Below, one piece after another: positions 43,022 to 51,201 of a DNA stretch of 64,000 nucleotides. Each line of letters starts with the position of its first letter. Position 1 is the first letter of the stretch. The stretch is from Candidatus Avimonas merdigallinarum. Lineage in GTDB: Bacteria; Bacillota; Clostridia; Oscillospirales; Acutalibacteraceae. The stretch lies in NCBI GenBank assembly GCA_904377855.1, contig CAJFGS010000004.1, positions 696 to 64,695 of the forward strand, written 5' to 3'. The notes under the pieces are model-generated. The model saw only the letters and a program-made list of their open reading frames with translations, ran no database searches and had not been told where the DNA came from. The translations under genes and the position numbers were made by a program.

Positions 43022-44260
43022 CTGTATCGGCTGCTTCTGCCGCAGGAAAAGCAGCCCTATCAGCATCACGGCGGGGAAGAGGGCGGCGACCGCCAGGCCG
43101 ACTTTCAGCCCGCACTGTTCCAGGCTCAGCCCGCTTTCGGACGCCCAGCGGACGACGGCGCCGGCTTTCTGCGCCGCATCCGAAACCAGCCCGGAGAGCC
43201 AGGGGCCGATGGAAGCGCCCAAATCGCCGGTGAGCGCCATCATGCCGAACATCGCGGTGCCTCCGCCGGGGTATCGCTCCGAAGCCAGGCTGAGCGTGCC
43301 CGGCCACATCAGGCTGACCGACAGGCCGCAGAGGGCGCAGCCGAGCAGGGAGAGGAACGGGTTTTCCGCCAGGACGGTCAGGGCATAGCAGGCGACGCAG
43401 AGGGCGGCGCTCGCCATCAGGGTAGGCTTGAGCTTGAGCCTCTGCCCGAAGAAGCCGTACAGCGTGCGCCCGGCCCCCATAAGCACTGCAAACAGGCAGG
43501 GGCCGAGCAGGTCGCCCACCATTTTCGGTACCTGCAGGCCCTTTTCCGCAAACAGGGAGGACCACTGGGACATCGACAATTCCGCGGCGCCGGCGCAGAG
43601 CATCAGCAGCATGGCCACCAGAAAGACGCGGGAGGAAAACAGCTTGCGCAGCGGCGTTTTTTCTTCCTCCGGCAGCGGGGGCATCAGCGGCATGCGGAGC
43701 ACCTGCGTCAGGTTAAACAGCGGCAGGATGGCCCAGAGCAGCGGGAAAAGCCACCACAGCCCGTTCCCGGCAAAATGCAGGCCCAGCGTGGTCAGCAGGA
43801 TAACCGCCACCTGCCCCCAGCAATAAAACGAATGCAGCAGGCTCATGGCGGAGGCTTTGGCGTCCCCGGGCAGGGAATCCACAATCGGGCTTATCAGCAC
43901 CTCGATCAGCCCGCCGCCGACCGCGTACAGCATCACCGCGATCACCAGCCCTATGTACGGGGAGGGGAGCGCCATGGGGAGCAGCCCCAGGCAGAGCAGG
44001 CCCGCGGCGCTGAAAAGGTGGGCGATGACCAGCGCTTTGCGGTAGCCGATGCGGTCGACAAAGCGGATGGCCAGCCAGTCCACAAAAAGCTGCGTGCCGA
44101 AGTTTATCAGGATCAGACGGCCGATTTCCTCCAGCGAGACGGCGAAACGGTCCTGGAACACCACAAAAAGCAGCGGGGCCAGGTTGTTAATCACCGCCTG
44201 CACCCCGTATCCGCAGTAGCAGGCGAGCAGGGTCCGCCGGAACGGGTTGCGCTGCTTCAT
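42998..44260 (-). CDS. Major facilitator superfamily transporter
   Basis: 420 residues with about 12 spans. DWLAIRFVDRIGYRKALVIA (about residue 58) is the loop 2-3 motif A region, and YGFFGQRLKLKPTLM its second-half counterpart. Similar proteins import sugars, but no substrate can be read. The ATG at 44260 (MKQRNPFRRTLL) has GGGAGGGAC upstream; an ATG at 44350 would add 30 residues without a span. Neighbouring sugar-type oxidoreductase and AraC remnant suggest carbohydrate use. Confidence 0.85.
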   Translation of the reverse strand: MKQRNPFRRTLLACYCGYGVQAVINNLAPLLFVVFQDRFAVSLEEIGRLILINFGTQLFVDWLAIRFVDRIGYRKALVIAHLFSAAGLLCLGLLPMALPSPYIGLVIAVMLYAVGGGLIEVLISPIVDSLPGDAKASAMSLLHSFYCWGQVAVILLTTLGLHFAGNGLWWLFPLLWAILPLFNLTQVLRMPLMPPLPEEEKTPLRKLFSSRVFLVAMLLMLCAGAAELSMSQWSSLFAEKGLQVPKMVGDLLGPCLFAVLMGAGRTLYGFFGQRLKLKPTLMASAALCVACYALTVLAENPFLSLLGCALCGLSVSLMWPGTLSLASERYPGGGTAMFGMMALTGDLGASIGPWLSGLVSDAAQKAGAVVRWASESGLSLEQCGLKVGLAVAALFPAVMLIGLLFLRQKQPIQKKEEGRE

Positions 44261-44573
44261 GGCCGTCCCTCCCTTTGACGGCGGCCGTTCTTCCCGGACA
44301 GGCGGGGGGAACGCGCCGCGCGTGGTTCCTGCTTTTTCAGGATATGCCATGGTTATGACCATTCCTTTCTGAATATGCGTTTTTGTACGGCCCTGAGCGG
44401 CAGGCACGGGCCGGAACAGCCGCCTTGCTTCCTGCCGAATCAAAAAGCGCTGCCCGGCCGAGATGCCGGACAGTCCCTCTTTCTATTTTTGAGCGCCGTC
44501 CCACAAAGCGGATTCCGTCTGCCGCATGCGCTGGCAGTCCGGGCAGCCGGGGGCGGTGCACCGCATAAGCGCC

Positions 44574-44602
44574 ATTGTATCGGTGAAAGGGCGGCATGTC
44601 AA
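44574..44602 (-). promoter_or_regulatory. Promoter of the MFS gene
   Basis: On the minus strand TTGACA (44597-44602), 17 bases, TACAAT (44574-44579). The leader to 44260 is about 300 bases and holds a 30-codon open frame (44483-44569) beginning near the start. Confidence 0.7.
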
Positions 44603-44645
44603 TAGGGCAAAAGGAAGAAGGGGCGGGGCAAGCTGAAATTTTTTG

Positions 44646-44674
44646 TTGACAAACCGGACGGATACGGGTACTAT
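44646..44674 (+). promoter_or_regulatory. Divergent promoter without a matching gene
   Basis: TTGACA (44646-44651), 17 bases, TACTAT (44669-44674). It points into the antisense of the truncated AraC gene. A ribosome-binding-like GGAGGGG at 44719 has no start codon after it. Confidence 0.65.
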
Positions 44675-44690
44675 GGAACCATACCAGGAG

Positions 44691-44706
44691 CGTGCACGTG
44701 CACGTG
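44691..44706. promoter_or_regulatory. LacI-type operator candidate
   Basis: CGTGCACGTGCACGTG: two overlapping perfect palindromes just downstream of the plus-strand -10 box, in the position of a repressor site. No LacI-type gene is in the window. Confidence 0.5.
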
Positions 44707-44714
44707 ACTGCGAA

Positions 44715-45242
44715 ACTTGGAGGGGCAGGGGATTCCCGCAGCAGGTCGATGAGCATCCATTCCAGGTACAGGCGGATGAGCTGCTCGCTGCCAACGGCCG
44801 GGGAGGGGCTGCGTACCAGCTCCCGCCCGATATAGCTGCCAAGCGGGGTGGAAAAGGCCTTTTTCGCTTCCCGGACGATGGCGGTCAGAGCGGCCGCATG
44901 CCGCTCGTTCAAATGGACGGCCCGGTTTTTCAGCGGCTCCAGCGGGGCGTCCCCCGGCCCGCCGAGGGAAAAGGTCATCACGATAAGGTTTACCGGTTCC
45001 CGTTCGTTCCCGCGGCAGGTGTGGAAGAAACCGGGCGGGTGGAAAACGGCGTCCCCCCGCCGAAGGAGAACGAAGCCGCTTTCGGTATTGACGGTGAGCT
45101 CCCCCGCGTCCACGTAGATCATTTCCCAGAAATCGTGCCGTTCCCCCGGGAAATGGTAGTTTACCCCAAACTCAAAATAATACAGGGTGAAGATGCCGTC
45201 CACACGGATATCGTCCCGGAGGACGGTCATGGCATGGTCCAT
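44715..45242 (-). pseudogene. AraC-family regulator lacking its DNA-binding domain
   Basis: From ATG 45242 the protein has the AraC-type cupin sensor: FEFGVNYHFPGERHDFWEMI, YVDAGELTVNTESGFVLLRR, GDAVFHPPGFFHTCRGNERE. A linker ends GSEQLIRLYLEWMLIDLLRE. After LLRESPAP similarity stops, at about 44730; the frame stays open to 44337 but reads low-quality sequence. No helix-turn-helix of the AraC type exists in any minus frame here. Its end abuts a foreign-looking promoter and operator on the other strand. I take it as a gene truncated by deletion or recombination. Confidence 0.75.
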
Positions 45243-45349
45243 TGTCAAGCCGATCCTTTCGTTGCTGTATGGCCGGCCGGAAGGCCGCCTTGTTGGATTG
45301 AAGCGCTGCGCCTGCCCCACGGCTGGAGCAGCGGGGAAGGGGAATATAT

Positions 45350-46594
45350 ATGCAGACAGAAAAAACCGAAATCCGGTTGGGCGTGGTCGGGCTGAGCTGG
45401 CGGGGCTCGTTCCTGCTCGGGGAGCTGCTGGGCATCCCCGGCGTGCGGCCGTACGCCATGTGCGATCTCTACGCCGATCGGGCGGAAGGTGGCGCGGACA
45501 TCGCCCAGCGGGCGGGCTTCGAGCGCCCGCCCGTGTTTGCCGACTACCGGGAGATGCTGGAAAAAGTGCCTTTGGATGCGGTGCTGATCTCCTGCGGGTG
45601 GACGGCCCATCTGCCGGTCGCCCGGGCCGCGATGAAAGCGGGGGTATACGTCGGCATGGAGGTGGGAGGCGCAACCTCGGTGCAGGAGTGTTTCGAGCTG
45701 GTCCGCCTTTCAGAGGAAACCGGCGTACCCTGCATGCTGCTGGAGAACTGCTGCTACGGCCGGGATGAGATGGCCGTGCTGAATATGGCGAAAAAAGGGG
45801 TGTTCGGCGAAATCGTGCACTGCGGCTGCGGCTACCTGCATGACCTTCGGGACGAAATCTGCCTGGGAAGGGAAAACCGCCATTACCGGCTGGACAATTA
45901 CCTGTGCCGGAACGGGGAGAATTATCCCACCCATGGAATTGGCCCGGCCGCCAAGCTGCTGGGGATTAACCGGGGGAACCGTTTCCTGTCCCTGGTCTCC
46001 TTCGCCAGCAAAGCCCGCGGGCTTCAGGACTGGGTGAAGCACCGGTTGCCGGCGGATCATCCCTTAGCCGGCCGGACGTTCAACCAGGGGGATGTCGTGA
46101 CAACGCTGCTTCGCTGCGCAAACGGGGAAACGGTCCAGTGCACGCTGAGCACCTGCTCCCCCCGCCCGTATTCCCGTGCCGGTCTGGTGCAGGGCACCCG
46201 GGCAATGTGGGCGGAGGAAGGGCGCCAGTTCCATCTGGACGGCAAAACGCCGCCCCATGAACGCGAGGCGTTCGATCCCTACCGGGACGAATACGAGCAT
46301 CCGCTGTGGGCCGAATACCGGCGGCTGGGGGTGCATGAAGCCGGCCACGACGGGATGGACTATCTTTGCCTGAGCGCTTTTGTGGAGAGCGTAAAGCGCG
46401 GGGTGCAGCCGCCGATTGACGTGTACGATACGGCCACCTGGATGGCGATTACCGCCCTGTCGGAGGAATCCATCGCGCTGGGCGGCGCGCCGGTCGCTTT
46501 CCCGGATTTCACCAGCGGGGCGTGGATCTGCCGCGAGCCTGCGCCGGAGAGCAAATATGCGCTCGACCGGGTGTGCGAAGGGCTATTCCAATAA
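45350..46594 (+). CDS. Gfo/Idh/MocA family oxidoreductase (GH109-like)
   Basis: 414 residues. N-terminal Rossmann fold IRLGVVGLSWRGSFLLGELL with CDLYADRAE, and C-terminal alpha/beta domain. LENCCYGRDEMAVLNMAKKG, the HDLR segment and YPTHGIGPAAKLLGINRGNR resemble the NAD-dependent GH109 glycosidases (alpha-N-acetylgalactosaminidase type), which use bound NAD+ for hydrolysis. A plain dehydrogenase role remains possible. The start ATG follows GGGGAAGGGGAATATAT. It may act on sugars taken up by the MFS protein. Confidence 0.8.
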   Translation: MQTEKTEIRLGVVGLSWRGSFLLGELLGIPGVRPYAMCDLYADRAEGGADIAQRAGFERPPVFADYREMLEKVPLDAVLISCGWTAHLPVARAAMKAGVYVGMEVGGATSVQECFELVRLSEETGVPCMLLENCCYGRDEMAVLNMAKKGVFGEIVHCGCGYLHDLRDEICLGRENRHYRLDNYLCRNGENYPTHGIGPAAKLLGINRGNRFLSLVSFASKARGLQDWVKHRLPADHPLAGRTFNQGDVVTTLLRCANGETVQCTLSTCSPRPYSRAGLVQGTRAMWAEEGRQFHLDGKTPPHEREAFDPYRDEYEHPLWAEYRRLGVHEAGHDGMDYLCLSAFVESVKRGVQPPIDVYDTATWMAITALSEESIALGGAPVAFPDFTSGAWICREPAPESKYALDRVCEGLFQ

Positions 46595-46649
46595 AAGCGC
46601 CGGCCAGCCAAAGGCGGGCGGAGCGCGGGGCAGCCAGCCGGCTGCCCCT

Positions 46650-46683
46650 GGGAGGCGGCGCATAGCGCCGCCTCCCTTTTTTT
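46650..46683 (+). terminator. Intrinsic terminator of the oxidoreductase gene
   Basis: GGGAGGCGGCGC / GCGCCGCCTCCC, 12 pairs with a 3-base loop, then seven T. A second hairpin GGGGCAGC / GGCTGCCCC-type lies just upstream. Confidence 0.93.
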
Positions 46684-46881
46684 ATGCCGTTGGGTATCGC
46701 CGGGCAGGCGGGAAGGAGGATTCCGGCTGGAAAATACCGCATAGGGCAGCGTCTCTGCCTTCCCGCTTCAAACCGGGCCGGTGCCTGCCGGCGGCCCTGT
46801 GCGCCGAAGGCTGCACCTGCCGGGCGGTTTCCCAGGAACATAGGGGGCTCGAACGGCGCAAAAGCCGTCTCTGTTGCCGTA

Positions 46882-47508
46882 TCACGAACGGGGCTCGGCG
46901 GCTTTGGGCAGTTCACAGACCGCTTCGGCCACCGGTTCCCGCATCCAGATGCCGGGGGTCACCCGCAGGGTGAACCCCCCGCCATCCGGCCCGGCCCATG
47001 CCTGGAGGGGCTGGCGGGGAAGGGCGTATTTGGCCATGAGCAGCATCACCACCCCGCCGTGGGTGCAGACCACCGCGTCGGTGTCCCCGGCGCGCATCAG
47101 GGTCTCCACCAGCTGCTCGAATTCCGCGGTGACCCGTTCCTGGAAAACCTGCGCGCTTTCGCCGCCCGGGATTTCCTGCCGCCGCCCAGCAATCCATTCC
47201 TGAAAGCGTTCGTCCGCCTTGAGCTCGTGCACGCTTTTCCCCTCCCATTCCCCAAAATCGCATTCCGAAAGGCCGGGAAGGGTTTCCGCTTTACAGCCTG
47301 GATACAGCACCTCGAGCGTCTGCCGGCAGCGGAGGAGGGGGCTGGTGAAAAAACGCCGCGCCGGAGGATAGCCGCCGGCTTTTTTCATCTCCAGCAGCCG
47401 GGACAGGCCGGCCGGCGAGAGGGGGAGATCGGTGCGCCCAATGTACATCCCGCGTTCATTGGCGTCGGTTAACCCGTGCCGTATTAGATGTATTTTGTAA
47501 GTTTTCAT
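46882..47508 (-). CDS. Histidine phosphatase family protein
   Basis: 208 residues. The phosphohistidine motif LIRHGLTDANERGMYIGRTD (RHG at about residues 10-12) opens the protein. SPLLRCRQT, SECDFGEWEGKSVHEL and VVCTHGGVVMLLM supply the remaining catalytic Arg, Glu and His. Members dephosphorylate sugars, nucleotides or cobalamin intermediates; the substrate here is unknown. ATG at 47508 has AAGGAGG seven bases upstream. Single gene, divergent from the XRE regulator. Confidence 0.9.
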   Translation of the reverse strand: MKTYKIHLIRHGLTDANERGMYIGRTDLPLSPAGLSRLLEMKKAGGYPPARRFFTSPLLRCRQTLEVLYPGCKAETLPGLSECDFGEWEGKSVHELKADERFQEWIAGRRQEIPGGESAQVFQERVTAEFEQLVETLMRAGDTDAVVCTHGGVVMLLMAKYALPRQPLQAWAGPDGGGFTLRVTPGIWMREPVAEAVCELPKAAEPRS

Positions 47509-47542
47509 CAAAATTCCTCCTTAAAAATCACAATTTGACGAT

Positions 47543-47571
47543 TTACAAGGGGTATCATTTTGCGGTATAAT
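47543..47571 (+). promoter_or_regulatory. Promoter of the XRE regulator
   Basis: TTACAA (47543-47548), 17 bases, TATAAT (47566-47571). Upstream AAATC ... GATTT is a weak inverted repeat that might be an operator. Confidence 0.55.
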
Positions 47572-47708
47572 CGTTAACAGACAGTATATTTGGACGTTTC
47601 CTTTCGGCCTGGGGAGGGGCTTTTCACGCACGTTTGGCCTGCCTGTCCGCTGATTTCATTGGGAAAGGGAACCGCCGGCAAAATTAAGGGTTTGAGGTGG
47701 CACGCATT

Positions 47709-48401
47709 ATGAATTCCGCTTTCCCAAGGATACTCACTCTTCTGCGCAAAGAGCGCGGTATCAGCCAGAAGCAGGCTTCGGTGGAACTGCAGGTTTCCCA
47801 GGCGCTCCTTTCCCACTATGAAAAAGGGATCCGGGAATGCGGGCTGGATTTTGTGGTGCGGGCGGCCGATTTTTACCACGTTTCCTGCGACTATCTTTTG
47901 GGACGCACGGCGGACAAGACCGGTGCGGTGATCGCGGTGGAGGAGATCCCGGAGAACGATCCGGCCGCCAAAGATAATAAGTTCCGCGGCAGCGTCCTGC
48001 CGGTGCTGAATAAAAAACTGGTGGTCAATTCGCTCAATATTATATTCGATATGCTCCAGCGCTGCAACCATAAGGCGCTGACGGCCGAGGTTTCGGCCTA
48101 TTTGACATTGGCGGTGTACTCGGTGTTCCGCCAGCTGTATTCCGCCAATCCCAAGAACCCTGAGGCGCTTTATTCGGTACCCGGCTACCTCTTCCAGCCC
48201 ACCCTGACCGGGGAGTTGGGCCGTACCGCCGCCGTCATCGGGCAGCTGGCGTCCGGCCATGCGGTGGACGGGGAGGCTGGGCTGGATCCCGCCCAGGCGC
48301 CGTTGATTTCTTCGGACACCATTGCGGCGGATTACCCGCTTTTTGCCTCTTCCCTCTTTAATCTTCTCAAAAACGCTGAGACCCGCCTGAAAGAGAAATA
48401 A
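47709..48401 (+). CDS. XRE-family transcriptional regulator
   Basis: 230 residues. N-terminal helix-turn-helix: FPRILTLLRKERGISQKQAS, VELQVSQALLSHYEKGIREC, GLDFVVRAADFYHVSCDYLL (residues about 6-66), then GRTADKTG. The remaining 160 residues are mostly helical with no named domain. ATG at 47709 follows TTTGAGGTGG at suitable spacing; a GTG four codons upstream is embedded in that site. Clostridial regulators of this shape often control developmental or stress genes; the target is unknown. Confidence 0.88.
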   Translation: MNSAFPRILTLLRKERGISQKQASVELQVSQALLSHYEKGIRECGLDFVVRAADFYHVSCDYLLGRTADKTGAVIAVEEIPENDPAAKDNKFRGSVLPVLNKKLVVNSLNIIFDMLQRCNHKALTAEVSAYLTLAVYSVFRQLYSANPKNPEALYSVPGYLFQPTLTGELGRTAAVIGQLASGHAVDGEAGLDPAQAPLISSDTIAADYPLFASSLFNLLKNAETRLKEK

Positions 48402-48429
48402 CGACCGCTGTTGGAAGCCAAGGCGGTAA

Positions 48430-48465
48430 AAAGCCCGTCCCGCATATCTGTGGGACGGGCTTTTG
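48430..48465. terminator. Bidirectional terminator
   Basis: AAAAGCCCGTCCC / GGGACGGGCTTTT, 13 pairs, between the convergent XRE and membrane protein genes. Confidence 0.92.
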
Positions 48466-48471
48466 CAATCG

Positions 48472-49296
48472 TCAGGCTTCCTGCGGGGCTTCCGGATCGG
48501 CCGCGGCCGCTTTCCGCTTGGAAGGCGCCGCGGAGCCGAATCGGGAACGCAGGAGGGGCAGGAAGGAAAAGAACAGTATGGTAGCCCCCAGCCCGCACAG
48601 AAGGATCCGGGTCAGGATATTGTCAAAGGCAATCGGGATGACGATGGTATGTCCGAACAATACGGGGAAATAGGTGGTTTCGGTCAGGATCTCCGCACCC
48701 TCCGGCGTGGAAAATTCCAGGGCGAAAATGCAGAGCATCAAGCATCCGACCAGGCACAGGCCCGAAAAGACGCGCAGCAGGATCCGGTCAAACCCCCGGT
48801 TGTTCCGCGTGTTCAGCGCCAGCACCGGCTGCAGGAAAAGCAGCAGGGGGAAAGCGATGTCTGCAAACATGAACCAGTTGTTGAGCGTGAGCATCGCCTG
48901 GGCGGAGGCGCTGTCGTCCAGCGAGCGCAGGGAGTTGGTCCAGATACAGACACCGATTGCAAAGAGGGCAGGCACGGCAATCAGCACAATGAAGATGACG
49001 CGCAGGATGACCCGGAAGGCCCGGCTTTCCTGCGGGCCGAACCGGACGAGGAGGGCGAGAATAACCGCTACGGCCGCCTCCGCCAGGAGGATGGTGGGTT
49101 TAATGGACGGGAGCATGTACATCAGCCCCGCCAGCACAAGCTGGACGAAAGAGAGGCCGATCAGGATATTGCGGATTTTTTCTTCCGTCATGGTCCGCAA
49201 CGAGGAACCTGCCGCCTTGCCTTCTTTCTGGGACGTAGCAGCCGGCAGGCTTTCTTTTTTTGCCGGGGCGGCTTTGGTATGTTTTTTGTCCGACAT
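48472..49296 (-). CDS. Hypothetical membrane protein
   Basis: 274 residues. A charged Lys/Ala-rich N-terminus of about 40 residues precedes six predicted spans (from RNILIGLSFVQLVLAGLMYM on to ILLCGLGATILFFSFLPLL). The C-terminal tail is again Lys/Ala-rich. No family recognised. ATG at 49296 (MSDKKHTKAAP) has AAGG upstream at a loose spacing. Its own promoter lies at 49386-49414. Confidence 0.7.
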   Translation of the reverse strand: MSDKKHTKAAPAKKESLPAATSQKEGKAAGSSLRTMTEEKIRNILIGLSFVQLVLAGLMYMLPSIKPTILLAEAAVAVILALLVRFGPQESRAFRVILRVIFIVLIAVPALFAIGVCIWTNSLRSLDDSASAQAMLTLNNWFMFADIAFPLLLFLQPVLALNTRNNRGFDRILLRVFSGLCLVGCLMLCIFALEFSTPEGAEILTETTYFPVLFGHTIVIPIAFDNILTRILLCGLGATILFFSFLPLLRSRFGSAAPSKRKAAAADPEAPQEA

Positions 49297-49385
49297 GGTG
49301 ATCCGTGCCTTTCCGGGCCCGCCGAACACGCGGCCGTTTCCTTCCGCCATCCGGCATAGCGCCAAAATTTAGAGTGATATAACCC

Positions 49386-49414
49386 ATTATACTGTCCCAT
49401 CTATAAAAAAGCAA
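49386..49414 (-). promoter_or_regulatory. Promoter of the membrane protein gene
   Basis: On the minus strand TTGCTT (49409-49414), 17 bases, TATAAT (49386-49391). Bases 49415-49689 hold no gene that I can support. Confidence 0.65.
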
Positions 49415-49689
49415 GGAGAAGCGGAAGATTTCCACGGTTTTCCCGGAGGGAAAATCCCGCTTCCGGCGCCGACCGTGAGGATGCCTGCCCGAAAAGGGCT
49501 TCCGGGCTGCCTGCCGCGGGCTCAAATGCGGGGAATGCCCGGCGCTGCACGGCCTCCGGAGAAAAGGCCCCCTCCCACGGCATCCCTTTCCGCCGGATTC
49601 CCGCCGCTCTTTTCCCTCGCAGCGGCCCCGGGCACACGGGGCGGCCGGGACGCTGCCAAGAAGCCGGACAGGGAGAAGGCCCCCGCGTA

Positions 49690-50598
49690 CTAGGGCTTGT
49701 TCCCCCCGCGGAAGCCTTCTCCCAGGATTTCATCGGTGGAGGTCACCACCAGGAAAGCGTCGGGATCGTGATCCCATACCAGCGTGCGCAGCTCGTATAC
49801 CTCCGGCGGGCGGACCGCGCAGAGGAGGACCTGGCGGGCGTCGCCGGTATAGGCGCCGGTGGCGTTCAGCATGGTAACCCCCCGCTGCAGCCGCTGGAGG
49901 ATATCGTCCGCTATCTCCCGTTCCTTCCGGGTCATGATCAGCAGCATTTTCCCTTTGTTTTTTCCGTAAATCAGGACGTCCATGAGGCTGGAGGAGACAA
50001 AGATCAGGATCATCGCGTACAGGGCGCTTTCCAGGTTCTTATACACCGCGGCGGAGGCGGCCACCACCACGGCGTCCACCAGCAGGATCAGGCGGCCGAT
50101 CGGGATATGGGGGAACCTGCGTTCCAGCAGGCCGGCGACCACTTCGCTGCCGCCGGTCGTGGCCCCCCGCATATAGATGAGGCCGAGGCCGGCGCCGGCA
50201 AGCACCCCGCCGAACACCGCCACCAGCATGGTATCCCCGTGGAACGGGGGGAGGAAAAGGGCGCTGACGTCGATGATAACCGATACCACCACCGTGGCGA
50301 CGGATGTTTTCAGGGTGTAGGCATGGCCGATAAACCGCCAGGCGGCGGCCAGCAGGGGGAGGTTGATAAGCAGGATCGTGGTGCCGATCGGCGCCCCCGT
50401 CAGGTAGTTTACCAGGGTGGCCACGCCGGTGACGCCGCCCGGCGCGATGTGGTTGGGCGCGGTAAACACATTGACCGACAGGGAGTAGCCAAGGCTCCCG
50501 AGCAGGATGAACAGCGCGTCCGTCAGATAACGCCGGACGTTTCGCTGCCGGCTTTGCACAGGGGCGGCGGACAGGGGCTTCGCGGATTTGTTGCGCAC
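49690..50598 (-). CDS. YitT family (DUF161/DUF2179) membrane protein
   Basis: 302 residues. Five to six spans with LGYSLSVNVFTAPNHIAPGG, VTGVATLVNYLTGAPIGTTI and YMRGATTGGSEVVAGLLERR, all typical of YitT. The C-terminal cytosolic DUF2179 domain (MLLIMTRKEREIADDILQRL, RGVTMLNATGAYTGDARQVL) follows. Function unknown across the family. Start is GTG at 50598, directly after AAGGAGGT, far better than the upstream in-frame ATG. Confidence 0.92.
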   Translation of the reverse strand: MRNKSAKPLSAAPVQSRQRNVRRYLTDALFILLGSLGYSLSVNVFTAPNHIAPGGVTGVATLVNYLTGAPIGTTILLINLPLLAAAWRFIGHAYTLKTSVATVVVSVIIDVSALFLPPFHGDTMLVAVFGGVLAGAGLGLIYMRGATTGGSEVVAGLLERRFPHIPIGRLILLVDAVVVAASAAVYKNLESALYAMILIFVSSSLMDVLIYGKNKGKMLLIMTRKEREIADDILQRLQRGVTMLNATGAYTGDARQVLLCAVRPPEVYELRTLVWDHDPDAFLVVTSTDEILGEGFRGGNKP

Positions 50599-50682
50599 GG
50601 CGGCACCTCCTTCCAGGCGGGGGAAATCCCGGCGGGGAGCCCGGCCCTTGGCGGGCGGACAGGAAGCTGCGGGCAAAGAAAA

Positions 50683-50716
50683 AGAGACCAATTCCCACGG
50701 GGTGGAATTAGTCTCT
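50683..50716 (-). terminator. Terminator after mrnC
   Basis: AGAGAC-AATTCC / GGAATT-GTCTCT with one mismatch, 8-base loop, followed on the minus strand by TTTTTC. Ends the obgE-mrnC unit ahead of yitT. Confidence 0.8.
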
Positions 50717-50741
50717 CCCAATTTGACGAAAAAAACCGCCG

Positions 50742-51173
50742 TTATCCCTTTTTCTCGTTTTTCTCCGGCCCGGACAGGGCGCCGCCCTCCCCCTGCTGAC
50801 CGTTGTAGGCCACGGCGAAAAGCTCCCGGCAGCGGGCGATGTTCCCGGAAAGGTACAGATAGCCGAACAGCGCCTCCAGCCCGGTTGCGCGGTGGTAATC
50901 CCCGCCCGCGCGGGCGGTATGGGCGTTGCGCCCCCGCTTGAAGACCGCGGTTTCCTCTTCGGTCAGCAGGGGAAGGAGGAGTTCCATCGCGGCGGACTGC
51001 GCTTCCGCCCGCACGAGGGAAACCGACAGCTTGTGCAGCGCGCCGTTGGGACGGTTGGCCTGGCAGGCCAGGGCCTCCCGCACCATGAGTTCATATACGC
51101 CGTCCCCGACGAACGCGAGCGTCAGCGGGGAGAGGGTGCGGAGATCCACTTCCTGAGGGACCAGCCGATCCAT
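50742..51173 (-). CDS. mrnC: Mini-ribonuclease 3
   Basis: 143 residues: an RNase III catalytic domain without the dsRNA-binding domain. LSPLTLAFVGDGVYELMVRE holds the conserved Asp, RGRNAHTARAGGDYHRATGL and EALFGYLYLSG the second acidic site. It matures 23S rRNA in Firmicutes. The C-terminal tail is Gly/Lys-rich. It follows obgE by 28 bases. Confidence 0.93.
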   Translation of the reverse strand: MDRLVPQEVDLRTLSPLTLAFVGDGVYELMVREALACQANRPNGALHKLSVSLVRAEAQSAAMELLLPLLTEEETAVFKRGRNAHTARAGGDYHRATGLEALFGYLYLSGNIARCRELFAVAYNGQQGEGGALSGPEKNEKKG

Positions 51174-51201
51174 GGCGTTTGCCTCCTTTTAATTCCAAAT
51201 C

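Noticed and set aside
41768..44278. Plus-strand frame of 836 codons
   Set aside because: Overlaps the RnfE/A-like gene in another frame and the antisense of the MFS gene; no features of its own.
44715..45242. Intact AraC regulator using another frame for its DNA-binding domain
   Set aside because: I checked the other minus-strand frames downstream and found no helix-turn-helix, so a simple frameshift does not restore it.
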